The notes under the pieces: model-generated
Databases searched by the model: none
The model's input: only the letters and a program-made list of their open reading frames with translations
Told to the model about the DNA's origin: nothing
Position numbers and translations under genes: made by a program
In this document: one piece after another, positions 22,250 through 32,462 of the stretch
Layout: each line of letters opens with the position of its first letter
Numbering within the stretch: the first letter of the stretch is position 1
DNA from: Mikania micrantha
Lineage: Eukaryota; Streptophyta; Magnoliopsida; Asterales; Asteraceae
Reading direction: 5' to 3'
Length of the DNA: 64,000 nucleotides
Assembly (NCBI GenBank): GCA_009363875.1
Contig: CM018685.1
Span: forward strand, 56,741,087-56,805,086

Positions 22250-22705
22250 GGGAAAACTTCATAAAAATGTAACCAAGTTTTCATTTTGTTACAATCAAGT
22301 CACTCAAACTTTTTTTTGTTCTTTTTTAAGTCATTCAAGTTATTTTTGTGTTTGAATTCTATGTTTTTAACCTGAATTGTAGGTAATACATGAAGATATA
22401 AGTTTGAGTGAATATTTTTTTTTAAAAAAAATGACTGACTTGAATAAGTAATTATTAATTATTAATTTTTTGTTCTTTGTCAGATATTAGTTAAAAGTAA
22501 TAATTATTGATTCAAATCAGTCATTTTTTAAAAAAAATTATTCACTCAAACTTATATCAACATGTATCACCTACTATTCAAGTTAAAAACATATAATTCA
22601 AACACAAAAATAACTTGAATGACTTAATTAGAACAAAAAAAAAGTTTGAGTGACTTGATTGAAACAAAATGAAAAGTTGGTTACATTCTACTACACAGTT
22701 ATCCC
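22250..22705. mobile_element. Foldback MULE-type MITE with 10-bp TSD
   Basis: The left arm begins GGGAAAACTTCATAAAAATG and the reversed right arm GGGATAACTGTGTAGTAGAATG. Both continue into CATTTTGTT(A/T)CAATCAAGTCACTC. The arms are about 200 bp, meeting near 22470. The flanks are GTTTTTGCAC at 22240-22249 and 22706-22715. The 9-10-bp duplication suggests the Mutator superfamily. Copy 1 of the tandem duplication keeps only the left arm. Confidence 0.8.
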
Positions 22706-22829
22706 GTTTTTGCACAATACATTAAGATCCCTTGCATTGGATCACTCTTTAAATGATAACATCTCTTTCGAATTTTAAAAATAAACTCAAAGTCATAATA
22801 GCGCTCTTTCAAATCTGATATCAATTGAA

Positions 22830-23140
22830 CTAGGTTTATTCTCCACCGCGCGTTGCAGCGGGTTATCACAGTACACTTTTGAGTGCGGGTATTATATATA
22901 TCATTTGCAAAAACATAAGTTACATATCTCATCACGAACTATATACAATATTTCATAATATCATACAAAAACCTTACAAATATGTTACAAAAATAATAAT
23001 AAAAAACTACTTATATTATATAATAAAAAATTTTAATGGTTTAAGTCTAATTTTGAAAACGTTAACACACATCAAACATCTAAATAATATAATTATATTA
23101 TATAATAATATATATAATATAAGCATTGGGGCCCACTCAT

Positions 23141-23180
<40 letters not shown>

Positions 23181-23186
23181 CATATC
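22830..23186 (-). mobile_element. Small nonautonomous Helitron-like element
   Basis: Read on the minus strand the 3' end is …CCCGCTGCAACGCGCGGTGG…AAACCTAG followed by T. It has a GC-rich hairpin shortly before CTAG, as in Helitrons. The other end is TCTCTCTCTCTATATATA, resembling the TC start. The segment is absent from copy 1 of the tandem duplication, where GATATCAATTGAA continues differently. The exact 5' boundary is unsure because the next base on the plus strand is not T. Confidence 0.55.
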
Positions 23187-24419
23187 CTGGGGAGGGACAA
23201 ACATGACCTCCGTCCATGGCATTTTTTTCAAGTATACAAAAGTTTTAATAAATCATTTTTAAATTATATGTATTTATTTATATTTCTAAAAATATTAAAC
23301 TAAAAAAACACAAATTTATAATTTGTTAAGAACCCTTTTTCTCAGCTTTTCGAGGACCCTGGCAGCCCCCAGCCCCCCACAATTGAAACCAAACTCAAAT
23401 TTTTTTGCCATTTATACATTACATTGTGACGGAACTATGACATGTAATTGGGCCTTGTTCGTAGTGGACTTGAACTCAGACTCATAGAAGAGCTGGGTTT
23501 CACAATTAAAGCCCATCAGATCTTAGATAGGAGCAATGGAGCATTCCGCTAGCGTCAATGTAATTCTAATTTCTAAAAGTAAACGAAGATGCAACTATTC
23601 GAAGCACATTTGTAATTTATTTACCACAAAGCATGCACCAAATATCATACAAAAATTTATAATATTTGGTCCTCCATAACTTGCTGACCACCAGAGGACC
23701 AACTACCACCCAAAATCCCACCACCAACCCAACCAGTATGCTTGTAAGAAGTTCCTGATCCGAGCCACCGCTTCCTCCTCCTTCACCACCATCACCCACT
23801 CCTCGACCGCCGTTCCGTTCACACCTTAAGCTAACTGGAGCTCCACATAGTCAGTTTCCGACAAAGCTTGATTCCTGAAAGCTTTGAAGCTGCGTGCTAG
23901 ACGGTATCCTCCCTGTCAAATTGTTGTATAACAAATTTAACGAATTCAAGAAACTCAGTCTTGACATGCTTAAAGGAACCATTCCATCAAGCTGGTTCCT
24001 TGACAAATCAAGTAACTCTAACAACTTCATGTCACCGATCTTCTCAGGGATCCTCCCTGTTAACTGATTACCGGAAAAGTTCAAGAATCTTAACTCCACA
24101 AGCTGTGTAATCTCACTTGGAATACCCCCGTGTAAATCGTTACTCGAAAGATCCAAAATGTAAGTAAACCAAGAATGCTGCCATACCCATTCACCCTCCC
24201 CCTAATCATCAACTAAGCACTGCCCATAAACTCTTCCTGTGCTAGCTCCACCATCTGATTTGGATCAACGTTTCCTGTCATGACACTAAAATTGCTGAAG
24301 CAATTCGGTATTCCTCCTGAAAGATTGTTGTCAGCAAGATCCAAAATCTGGATGGAATCAAGCCTGTAGATTTCATCCGGGATTTTTCCAGTGAGTTTGT
24401 TTGATCGAAGGTTCAGAAG

Positions 24420-24719
24420 TGATACAGATTGATACAATTCCAACTAACTCAACAATGGATTCCCAAAATAGAATTGGATTAATACTGATAAACGATTACA
24501 AAATAAGAAACTCAAATAGAAAAACCCTCTCACTGCATGAGCAGGAGCCTCACCAATAACAAACTCAATCCTGATTTTCCCCCACGCACTCCTCACCTTA
24601 TTTATAACTTTATTACATAACAAACTCTCATCAGCTAATTACCCATTTTACCCCTTCTAGAATAAACCTTTAAAATGGGAGGTTTACTCTTGACTTGGCC
24701 TGGTATTCCATTCTCATCA
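24420..24719 (-). repeat. 3' LTR of the chromovirus
   Basis: This 300-bp LTR is 299/300 identical by eye to 29330-29629. It contains the last 28 codons and stop codon (24635-24637) of the polyprotein gene. A TATAAATAA motif lies at 24598-24606 on the minus strand. Confidence 0.95.
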
Positions 24720-27700
24720 CTGCCACCGCCTTCTTTTAAAGTCTTGACCTCAAGACTGAGGTTAGGAAATTGTTCCTGTATAAATTCTGCCATCTCCCAT
24801 GTAGCCTCTTCCGGTAGTTGCCCTTGCCACTGAATTAACCATTCTTCCACTAAATCTGATCCTTGTTGTACTTTTCGAACATCCAAAATCTGAGAGGGTT
24901 GAACAATGTCTGATTCCCCAAACTCCAAATCTGAAGGAATAATGGGTTCTACCTGACCTTGAACTGCTTTCTTTAAAAGAGAAACATGGAACACCGGATG
25001 GATTTTGGAAGTAGGAGGGAGTTCGAGCTTGTAAGCAACCAACCCTACCTTAGCAATTATTTGAAAGGGACCAAAGAATCTGGGGCTTAATTTTTGATTG
25101 AGGCGACTAGCGACTGATTGTTGTCGATAAGGTTTAAGTTTTACATAAACCCATTCGCCCACCTTAAAAAAAACTTCCTTCCGTTTTTTGTCTGCATTTT
25201 GTTTCATCAATTGTTGAGCAGCTCCCAAATGTTCTTTGAGGCATTGAAGTGCTACATCCCGGTCCTTCAATTCTTGTGCCACAGCTTCCACTTTGACCTC
25301 TCCAATCGCATATTGAAAAACTGTAGGAGGACTACGTCCATAAACAGTTTGAAAAGGAGTCTGCCCGGTGGAAGAATGAAATGTTGAATTGTACCAAAAT
25401 TCAGCCCATGGTAGCCAATGCGCCCACATTTTTGGTTGATCCACTGCAAAACAGCGTAAGTATGTTTCCAAACATCGATTTATTACCTCGGTTTGGCCAT
25501 CACTTTCTGGATGGTATGCAGAACTCATACTCAAGGTGGTGCCTTGAGCGCGAAACACCTCCTGCCAAAAATTGCTCAAAAACAAAGGGTCACGATCACT
25601 AAGAATATTTTTGGGAATACCATGTAAACGGACAATTTCTTTGACAAACACCTCAGCTACGGCTTTAGCTGTGTAAGGATGTTTTAGGGGAATAAAATGA
25701 GCGTACTTGGACAATCGGTCCACCACCACAAGAATGACTGTGAACCCTTTTGATCGCGGCAAACCACTGATAAAATCCATGGATAACTCTTCCCAAATGA
25801 CATTCGGTATATTTAAAGGTTGCAATAAACCTGCGGGAGCTGTAGTAGCTGCCTTACAACGTTGACAGACTTCACATTCCCGCACATACTGTTTCACAGT
25901 AGCTGTCATACCTGCCCAATACAAGTTAGCCGCCATGCGTCTATAGGTTCTATAATACCCCGAATGTCCACCCGTAGGCGTGGTATGGAATTCATGCAAT
26001 AAAACGGGAAGAAATTTAGAGTTGGCCGAAATCACCAACCGATTGTGATAGAACAAAACATCATGTTTCATTACAAAACCAGGATGTTTGTCCGGAAATA
26101 ATTGGCAATCTTGCCCCAATTTTTGCAACACTGGATCTGCTTTTGATTCAGCAATCAGCTGGGATCCCTGCACCCAAATGGGACCTGAGTTTAGGGTGAA
26201 GCAAACCCCCATCTCTTCTCTGCGAGACAACGCATCAGCTGCTTTATTGGACTTGCCCGGTTTATATTGGATGTCAAAATTGTAGCCCAATAACTTAGCT
26301 ACCCAATTTTGTTGATCCGGTGTTGTAACACGTTGTTGTAACAGAAATTTGAGACTTTTTTGATCTGTACAGACTATAAAACGTGTTCCCAGCAAATAGG
26401 GTCTCCAGTGTTGAACCGCTAGAACTAAAGCCATCATTTCGCGTTCATAAGCAGACTTAGCTAGATTCTTGTCACTCAACCCTTTGCTGAAGTAAGCGAT
26501 GGGTTTCTGTTGTTGAGTCAAAACTGCCCCAATACCTCTTCCAGAAGCGTCACACTCAATCGTAAATGGGAGAGAAAAATTGGGCAAGGCGAGGACCGGA
26601 GCTGAAATCAGGGCATTTTTAAGATTAATGAATGCTTCGTGAGCTTGAGTAGACCACACAAAAGCATTTTTTTTTGTAAAATCTGTTAAGGGCCGTGCAA
26701 TGCTGCCATAGAACTGGATAAATTTGCGATAGTAGCCTGTAAGGCCAAGAAATCCACGAAGACCCTTAATAGTGGAAGGAGTTGGCCATTGAGCAACGGC
26801 CTCAATTTTTTTGGGATCCATAGACACACCTTGTCCGGTAATGAGGTGGCCCAAGTATTCGACAGAAGTTTGGCCAAAAGTGCATTTTTTCTGATTTAGA
26901 AAGAAGGAATGAAGGACCAGAGTTTGAAAAACTGCTTGAATATCACGCAGATGAGTGACCCAATCAGGGCTATAAATGAGAATGTCATCGAAAAAAATGA
27001 CAACGAATTTTCGAAGGAAAGGTTTGAAGATATCGTTCATGATAGCTTGGAAAGTGGCCGGAGCGTTCATTAAGCCAAAAGGCATGACAAGATACTCATA
27101 GTGACCCTCATGGGTTCGAAATGCAGTTTTTTCAATACTACTCTCCTGCATTCTTATTTGATTATACCCGGACTTGAGGTCTAGTTTAGTGAAAAATTTA
27201 GCACCATGTAGTTCATCCAACAATTCTTCAACCATAGGAATGGGGAATTTATCCGGTATGGTTACCTTGTTTAATGCGCGATAATCCACGCACATTCGCC
27301 ATGACGAATCTTTCTTTTTAACCAAGATAACCGGACTAGAATAGGCACTCCTACTAGGCCTGATCATACCCACTGATAACAGTTCTTTAACTTGTTTTTC
27401 GATTTCATTTTTTTGAATGTGAGGATAGCGATAAGGGCGGACAGCAATGGGATCAGAGGTGGATAAGATGATTTGATGGTCGTATGAACGAGAAGGGGGC
27501 AAGGAAGAAGGGATTTGAAATATAGAAGTGAAATCATTTAACAAAACAGACAAGGATTGTTGCTGAGAGGATGATAAGGAATTGGAATGGGAATTAGAAA
27601 CTGTCATCATAGAAGCAAGAAGATTGATAACAGTCAATTGAGGTTTAGATTCTTTCCTCAACCAGGTTTGCAAAGAAGCATTGGAGTGAGTGTTTGTCCC

Positions 27701-29296
27701 CCCACCTTGCAATACTACCCGCGAATCATGGAAAGTAAATTGCATCCAAGCATTCTTCCAATCATGGGTAACTGGACCCAAGGATTGCAACCATTCCATA
27801 CCCAAAATGAGATCCAAGGATCCGGTGTCAAAGACCAAAGCATTGATAACAAAAGTACAAGGACCAATCTGGACAGATAACTGTTGGCATTGGGTGGTCA
27901 CCATCACAACATGACCATCACCCAACCGAATTTTTATGCCATCAATAGTTGTGAAAGGAATAGCTAAGGCCGAAACTAACCTTTTAGAAATAAAATTGTG
28001 AGTGGCACCACTGTCTACTAACAGACAGATAGGAATACCCAAAAGAATGCCATCCAATTGTAAAGTCTGATGGCCACACAGCTGATTACAAGAAGCCATG
28101 ATCTCCAATACTTGACATGAACCATCAGGAGGATCAAACTCTTGGGCTACAGAGGATGAGGGAAGAACAGTCATCAGCAACTGTTCTCCTAGATCTGCTA
28201 TCTCCTCATCCTCACCCAAAAGAAGAACACGCAATTTCCCCTCAGGGCATCGATGAGTAGGACCATACAATTGACCACATCGATAACACAGCCCTTTTTT
28301 GCGTCGTTCTTCCCACTCCGTACGGGATAAGGTGCGAACACTCTTGTCCCGAGTAGAAGAATTAGATGAGGAAGAACCCAGTCCCCCAGACTTAACACCA
28401 GATTCTCCTTTAGAAAGGAAATTGGAAGAAGAAAACGAACGAGAAGTGGGATGCGTGGTTTTAACCTCCCCACGAACACCACCGGATTGATTGGATTGAG
28501 AAACCACTGTGGGAATGCCCCCATAATCAGCATAACGATATCGACTGAGAGTAGAATTCATAGCCTGTGGTCGCAACATGGCTTCCACATCTTTAGCCAA
28601 ATAAATGGCATCCAGTCGGCTTTGAGGGCGATGAAGACGGACCCATTGTTTGACATCCTCCTTTAGGCCCGCCACGAAATAACCAATGGACTGAGATTCA
28701 GGCAAACGAGGAACAAGGGATAAGAGATATTCAAAATCATCGATATAGTCTAAAATGGAAGAAGATTGTTTGATAGTGGCTAATTGTTCGAATGGATTAT
28801 GGATTTCAAGGCCGCTAAAACGCTGGAGTAATTCCCGTTGAAATTCCGCCCAAGACATCTCATCATGAATCTGAGTAACCACTGTAAACCAGTGTTGAGC
28901 TACCCCAGTCATGCTTAATTGAGCCAATTTCAGACGTAATTCATCGGGAGTTTGATTAATGTCGAAATACAGATTTGCTTTTTTAATCCACCCTTGTGGA
29001 TCGAAACCAGAGAATTCAGGGAGTTTTACCTTTTTGACAGCCCAAGGTAAAGGAGGAGGATGCGGATGGAACGGCGGAGGAGTATGGAAGGGATCTTCGA
29101 CATGCGGACCAGTCCCATTCGGAGAAGCCGGTCGTTTTTCCAATTGCTTTACCCACGACAGCATGACCTTGCGAAATTCCGATGATTCATTGCGATCATC
29201 AGCAATCATCTGCTTGATCTCAGCAACATCCAACTGGAGTTGTTTAATTTGTTGATCGTGCGTATCCAATCGAGTATTCTGAGTGCGAGTTTCCAT
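24635..29296 (-). CDS. Gag-Pol polyprotein with C-terminal chromodomain
   Basis: The frame encodes 1553 residues from ATG 29296; the upstream in-frame TTG in the LTR is not a credible start. Domains in order: a gag capsid-like region (LAQLSMTGVAQHWFTVV, about 125-175); a zinc knuckle CYRCGQLYGPTHRC near 335-348; an aspartic protease DSGATHNF near 428; reverse transcriptase with FFDDILIYS near 768-776; RNase H; integrase with an HHCC zinc finger (CEVCQRC near 1140) and a catalytic core (…DGQTEVINR near 1265); and a chromodomain-like end (EEWLIQWQGQLPEEATWEMAEF) near 1470-1510. These would package RNA, copy it to cDNA and insert it, with the chromodomain guiding target choice. No stop or frameshift was found. 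The stop lies in the 3' LTR. Confidence 0.95.
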   Translation of the reverse strand: METRTQNTRLDTHDQQIKQLQLDVAEIKQMIADDRNESSEFRKVMLSWVKQLEKRPASPNGTGPHVEDPFHTPPPFHPHPPPLPWAVKKVKLPEFSGFDPQGWIKKANLYFDINQTPDELRLKLAQLSMTGVAQHWFTVVTQIHDEMSWAEFQRELLQRFSGLEIHNPFEQLATIKQSSSILDYIDDFEYLLSLVPRLPESQSIGYFVAGLKEDVKQWVRLHRPQSRLDAIYLAKDVEAMLRPQAMNSTLSRYRYADYGGIPTVVSQSNQSGGVRGEVKTTHPTSRSFSSSNFLSKGESGVKSGGLGSSSSNSSTRDKSVRTLSRTEWEERRKKGLCYRCGQLYGPTHRCPEGKLRVLLLGEDEEIADLGEQLLMTVLPSSSVAQEFDPPDGSCQVLEIMASCNQLCGHQTLQLDGILLGIPICLLVDSGATHNFISKRLVSALAIPFTTIDGIKIRLGDGHVVMVTTQCQQLSVQIGPCTFVINALVFDTGSLDLILGMEWLQSLGPVTHDWKNAWMQFTFHDSRVVLQGGGTNTHSNASLQTWLRKESKPQLTVINLLASMMTVSNSHSNSLSSSQQQSLSVLLNDFTSIFQIPSSLPPSRSYDHQIILSTSDPIAVRPYRYPHIQKNEIEKQVKELLSVGMIRPSRSAYSSPVILVKKKDSSWRMCVDYRALNKVTIPDKFPIPMVEELLDELHGAKFFTKLDLKSGYNQIRMQESSIEKTAFRTHEGHYEYLVMPFGLMNAPATFQAIMNDIFKPFLRKFVVIFFDDILIYSPDWVTHLRDIQAVFQTLVLHSFFLNQKKCTFGQTSVEYLGHLITGQGVSMDPKKIEAVAQWPTPSTIKGLRGFLGLTGYYRKFIQFYGSIARPLTDFTKKNAFVWSTQAHEAFINLKNALISAPVLALPNFSLPFTIECDASGRGIGAVLTQQQKPIAYFSKGLSDKNLAKSAYEREMMALVLAVQHWRPYLLGTRFIVCTDQKSLKFLLQQRVTTPDQQNWVAKLLGYNFDIQYKPGKSNKAADALSRREEMGVCFTLNSGPIWVQGSQLIAESKADPVLQKLGQDCQLFPDKHPGFVMKHDVLFYHNRLVISANSKFLPVLLHEFHTTPTGGHSGYYRTYRRMAANLYWAGMTATVKQYVRECEVCQRCKAATTAPAGLLQPLNIPNVIWEELSMDFISGLPRSKGFTVILVVVDRLSKYAHFIPLKHPYTAKAVAEVFVKEIVRLHGIPKNILSDRDPLFLSNFWQEVFRAQGTTLSMSSAYHPESDGQTEVINRCLETYLRCFAVDQPKMWAHWLPWAEFWYNSTFHSSTGQTPFQTVYGRSPPTVFQYAIGEVKVEAVAQELKDRDVALQCLKEHLGAAQQLMKQNADKKRKEVFFKVGEWVYVKLKPYRQQSVASRLNQKLSPRFFGPFQIIAKVGLVAYKLELPPTSKIHPVFHVSLLKKAVQGQVEPIIPSDLEFGESDIVQPSQILDVRKVQQGSDLVEEWLIQWQGQLPEEATWEMAEFIQEQFPNLSLEVKTLKEGGGSDENGIPGQVKSKPPILKVYSRRGKMGN
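24720..24738 (-). promoter_or_regulatory. Polypurine tract
   Basis: On the minus strand AAAAGAAGGCGGTGGCAG directly precedes the 3' LTR. This is the expected position of the plus-strand primer for reverse transcription. It also overlaps coding sequence (…KEGGGSD). Confidence 0.7.
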
Positions 29297-29311
29297 GAAG
29301 TCCGGCAGGAG

Positions 29312-29329
29312 AGCGGCAGGTCGGACCAA
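29312..29329 (-). other. Presumed primer binding site of the chromovirus
   Basis: Directly inside the 5' LTR the minus strand reads T followed by TGGTCCGACCTGCC. The TGG can pair with a tRNA CCA end, but this is not the usual initiator-Met PBS and I cannot name the tRNA. Confidence 0.4.
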
Positions 29330-29629
29330 TGATACAGATTGATACAATTCCGACTAACTCAACAATGGATTCCCAAAATAGAATTGGATTAATACTGATA
29401 AACGATTACAAAATAAGAAACTCAAATAGAAAAACCCTCTCACTGCATGAGCAGGAGCCTCACCAATAACAAACTCAATCCTGATTTTCCCCCACGCACT
29501 CCTCACCTTATTTATAACTTTATTACATAACAAACTCTCATCAGCTAATTACCCATTTTACCCCTTCTAGAATAAACCTTTAAAATGGGAGGTTTACTCT
29601 TGACTTGGCCTGGTATTCCATTCTCATCA
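29330..29629 (-). repeat. 5' LTR of the chromovirus, with promoter
   Basis: This is the second 300-bp LTR. TATAAATAA on the minus strand at 29508-29516 is a good TATA-box candidate for the element's transcript. The RLP reading frame entering from the right runs in frame into this LTR and stops at 29545, giving a chimeric tail. Confidence 0.93.
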
Positions 29630-31717
29630 AGAAGCTTCAAAACTGTGGCTTCTCCAGCTATTGATGTTGGTATGCCACCAATGAATTTGTTGTTAGAAAG
29701 ATCAACAATCTGTAAGCTCTTTAAATTCAAGTTTAATGACTCTAATGACGATAAATTTGCCAAAGATTTTAGAATTTCACCCGTGAGATTATTGTTCTGA
29801 AAGTTCAAGATATTCAAGAATTCCCAGGCTGTCCAGCAATCAGGAAGAACCCCTGAAAGATTAGTATTCCCCATATTCATATATATTACCTGTTTTTGCT
29901 CCATGTCCATTTTAGAGCAAAGAAAATCATTCAGAGGCACGGATGAAAGATTATTATCTGAGATATTCAGATACTTCAAACCCGAAAATGTACTCCAGAA
30001 CCAACTAGGAATGTTATCTGAAGTCTCGGTGCTGCCTAGATACAAGACTGATAAATTGGTCTGATTTTGAAGCCAATAAGGGAACTTTGGGCCTAAGCTC
30101 CAAGAATTCAGGGTCAGTATACCGAGTTGAAAAGGCGGTTCCCAGTTATCAGCCATTAGCTCGATCCTTAACATGTTTGCGTTACCTCGTAAACTGACCA
30201 AACTTTTTAGATTAGCAAAATGATCTTCAGTAACTATACCTGTTAACAAATTGTGCTCTATGTTTAGTTTCTGCAGCTTTGTAAGTCAGCCAATGCTTCG
30301 AGGAAGAGTTCCATTAATCTCATTATATGAAAGATCTAACTCTTCCAAAGCTAATAATCTCCCTAAAGACTCTGGTAACGGGCCAGAAATGGAATTGGAA
30401 GGGAGATTCATTACTAGCAAGGATGACAGACTTCCTATCGAGTCAGGAATCGGGCCTGAAATTGAATTAGACCCGAGTTCTAGAGTTTGTAAAGATGATA
30501 ACTTCCCTAAAGTATCCGGGATCAACCCAGAAATTGAGTTTCCATAAAGATCAATATGAATCAAATTCTTCAGATTTCCAAGTTGTGGTGGTAAAGTACC
30601 CGAAAGCCCGCTTGATCCAAACCTTAAAGACTCGAGTTTAGATGATTCACAATTGAACAAACTTCCAAGGACATCTGATAGACTGTTTCCTTTAAATTTA
30701 TTCCAAGAAAGATTAATATCTTTTAAATTGCAAATGCTTTCGGTAGAAGAATTAAGCTTGTCCTGAATACTGGTAAGTTGGTTATTCGACAAATCAAGGG
30801 CAGTAAGAGAAATCATGTTCATAAGACCAGCAGGAACCGGACCCTTGAAATCACAATAAGCAAGGTTTAAGGAAGCTAGACTGTTTAAACCAGTAATCCA
30901 CCTTGGTACCAAGTTAGTACTGAAATTATTATACGAAAGATCAAGGAATGAAAGTGATCTAAAATTAACCATGGTTAAGTTAGGTGTGATAGGAGGTAAT
31001 CCACAATACGATAAATGCAGATTCTTCAAGATTAGAAGGGAGGAGGGTTTGAGTCACCTGTAGCCAATCAAACGCGTCACCGAGTTGCACCCCGCTCATG
31101 TCAAGGTGGCGCAAGAAAGAAAGACCCGATAACCACTGCAAACTCTTAACCTGTTGCACATACTGATCACCACTGTAAAGATTTCCGATACTGAGTACCT
31201 ATAACTTGGAAAGATCCCCGAGTTGACTCGGGACCTGCCCGGAGAATCTTGACTCAGAAAGATTCAGATATGTCAAGTTTTGGAGAGACCCAATATGAGT
31301 CGGAATTGGGTTCCCCCCAAAATCATTGCAGCTCAAGTCTAGATACTCTAGTGAAGTCAAATTCTGCAATTAAGGGTTGATGTTCCCTCCAAGTGTCGGT
31401 ATCGATGTTTCTTGAGTGTTAGTGTCAGCCATTACATCGGGCCCACGAAGGCGGATCTCGCTGACATGGCCTGTTAGATTGCTGCAGGTGATTCCATACC
31501 ATTTGCAGCAATCTGCATTGCTGATGTTCCAGGAAACGAGTCGGTTTGCATCATCAATGAGGTCGTTTTTGAACTCCAAAAGCGCGGTTTTCTCGTATCC
31601 GATGCATTGAATGTTGCTGGAGTTTTCGCTAGAGAAAGAACAATGAAAGAATGTAAAGATTGCAAGAAACCAAAGGTATGAGAAAGAAGATGCGTGGGAA
31701 CACATTGTTGATAACAA

Positions 31718-32136
31718 GATTAATATCTATTATGGAAAAAGATATGGTTTTTATTTGTATTTTTAAAGAGTGGATATGATGCTAGGACACCAGCTTTGAC
31801 TTTTGTATAAAGTCAACTGAATGATTTCAGTGGTCAACAAAGGAAGAACCAAGTTGTGGTAGCAAGGCTCAGCTTCGATGTCTGTACTTGGTTTCCTTTG
31901 CAAACAAAACCTCGTTTTCTTTTAAAAAAATAGTTATTAATATGAATATAGTGCAACTTGCCAAAAAACCATGCTTTAGTCATTGCATCCAGACAAAAAG
32001 GGTAATTTTTTAACTGAATGAGCAACAACTTACACAGTTGCCAACTCAAAAGAGTTTCTCTAGGATCTAACTTTAAACAAGCATCTGAATCATTAGCTAG
32101 ATGACTGAATAGTTAAGAGACTCTTAACCTAATAAA
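31718..32136. other. Upstream region of the RLP pseudogene, no gene seen
   Basis: AT-rich DNA with no recognisable promoter elements beyond AT runs. A 71-codon frame (31834-32049) has no motif. Confidence 0.4.
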
Positions 32137-32462
32137 TCAGTTAACACTATTTGGTTTAACATTTGAACGGCTATGTAGAAGAGAGATGTTGTCGGAGAGG
32201 AGAGGTCTTCTTCGTCGTCGTCATCGGAGGTCGTCGGAGAGGAGAGGAGGTCGGGGTCGTCGTTAGGATTGGAAAGGTGGAGAGGAGCCAGTCCTTTTCT
32301 TTTTTCCCATACAGACATGTACCTAGATCTAATGCATTTAGATGCCAATTCAAACATTTCTTTTTCATTCTCAAGTTTATTTTTTGAAACAAACGGTCTG
32401 AATATGACCGATTCAGACATAACCCTTTTCAGACTCATTCACGTCCTACCAAACAACCCTAA
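32137..32462. mobile_element. Possible MITE with TTTGGT ends and GC-rich core
   Basis: The left side reads CACTATTTGGTTTAAC and the right side, reversed, TTTAGGGTTGTTTGGTAGGA. The core is rich in GTCGTCGG/GGAGAGGAG. The similar layout at 61920-62463 (AAGGGTCGTTTGGTAACC … CCAAACAAACAACC, GC-rich core) suggests one family. The short frames on both strands here are composition artefacts. Confidence 0.4.

Larger units (their letters stand above)
20400..24170. repeat. Tandem duplication, copy 2
   Basis: This is the second copy of the unit starting at 17207, roughly 95% identical by eye in most blocks. It is longer because it retains both arms of a foldback MITE (22250-22705) and has gained a small Helitron (about 22830-23186). 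Its right edge runs on into the rest of the RLP gene, so this is the original arrangement at that end. No functional gene lies between 20650 and 22240. Confidence 0.85.
24420..29629 (-). mobile_element. Complete Ty3/gypsy chromovirus (Reina-like), 5.2 kb, very young
   Basis: Two 300-bp LTRs (24420-24719 and 29330-29629) differ at one base by eye (A24442 / G29352). On the plus strand they start TGATAC and end CATCA. The 5-bp target duplication AGAAG is perfect (24415-24419 and 29630-29634). The single uninterrupted polyprotein gene fills the interior and ends in a chromodomain. Size, short LTRs and one ORF suit the Reina clade of chromoviruses. The host site is the coding sequence of an RLP pseudogene. 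With near-identical LTRs and an intact ORF the element may be autonomous and recently mobile; activity itself is inferred. Confidence 0.95.
23617..31717 (-). pseudogene. RLP pseudogene split by a Ty3/gypsy insertion
   Basis: The N-terminus at 31717 has a signal peptide (FLAIFTFFHCSFSSE) and an LRRNT cap (YEKTALLEFKNDLIDDANRL, ADCCKWYGITC). LRRs fill 31.4-29.6 kb and resume at 24419. The C-terminal cap, Gly-rich linker, TM helix and tail end at 23617. The insertion 24420-29629 separates VLKLL from NLRSNKLTGKIP within one LRR. Other lesions are TAA 31370, TAG 31199, a frameshift near 31030, TGA 30286, TAG 24213, a 1-bp deletion near 24158 and TGA 23851. The gene was therefore dead or dying before the young retroelement arrived. 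An intact relative would be a plasma-membrane RLP of roughly 900-1000 residues. Confidence 0.85.

Noticed and set aside
22879..23262. Frames in the 22.9-23.3 kb AT-rich region
   Set aside because: They translate TA and GA microsatellites of the mini-Helitron (runs of Ile/Tyr, Arg/Glu).
24900..29260. Several plus-strand and off-frame ORFs inside the chromovirus (for example 25118-25387, 27587-27880, 28198-28533, 28959-29255)
   Set aside because: They are antisense or shifted shadows of the polyprotein gene and show no independent motifs.
29347..29347. Start of the chromovirus polyprotein at an upstream TTG in the LTR
   Set aside because: Not an ATG and lies within the LTR; the ATG at 29296 is the first credible start.
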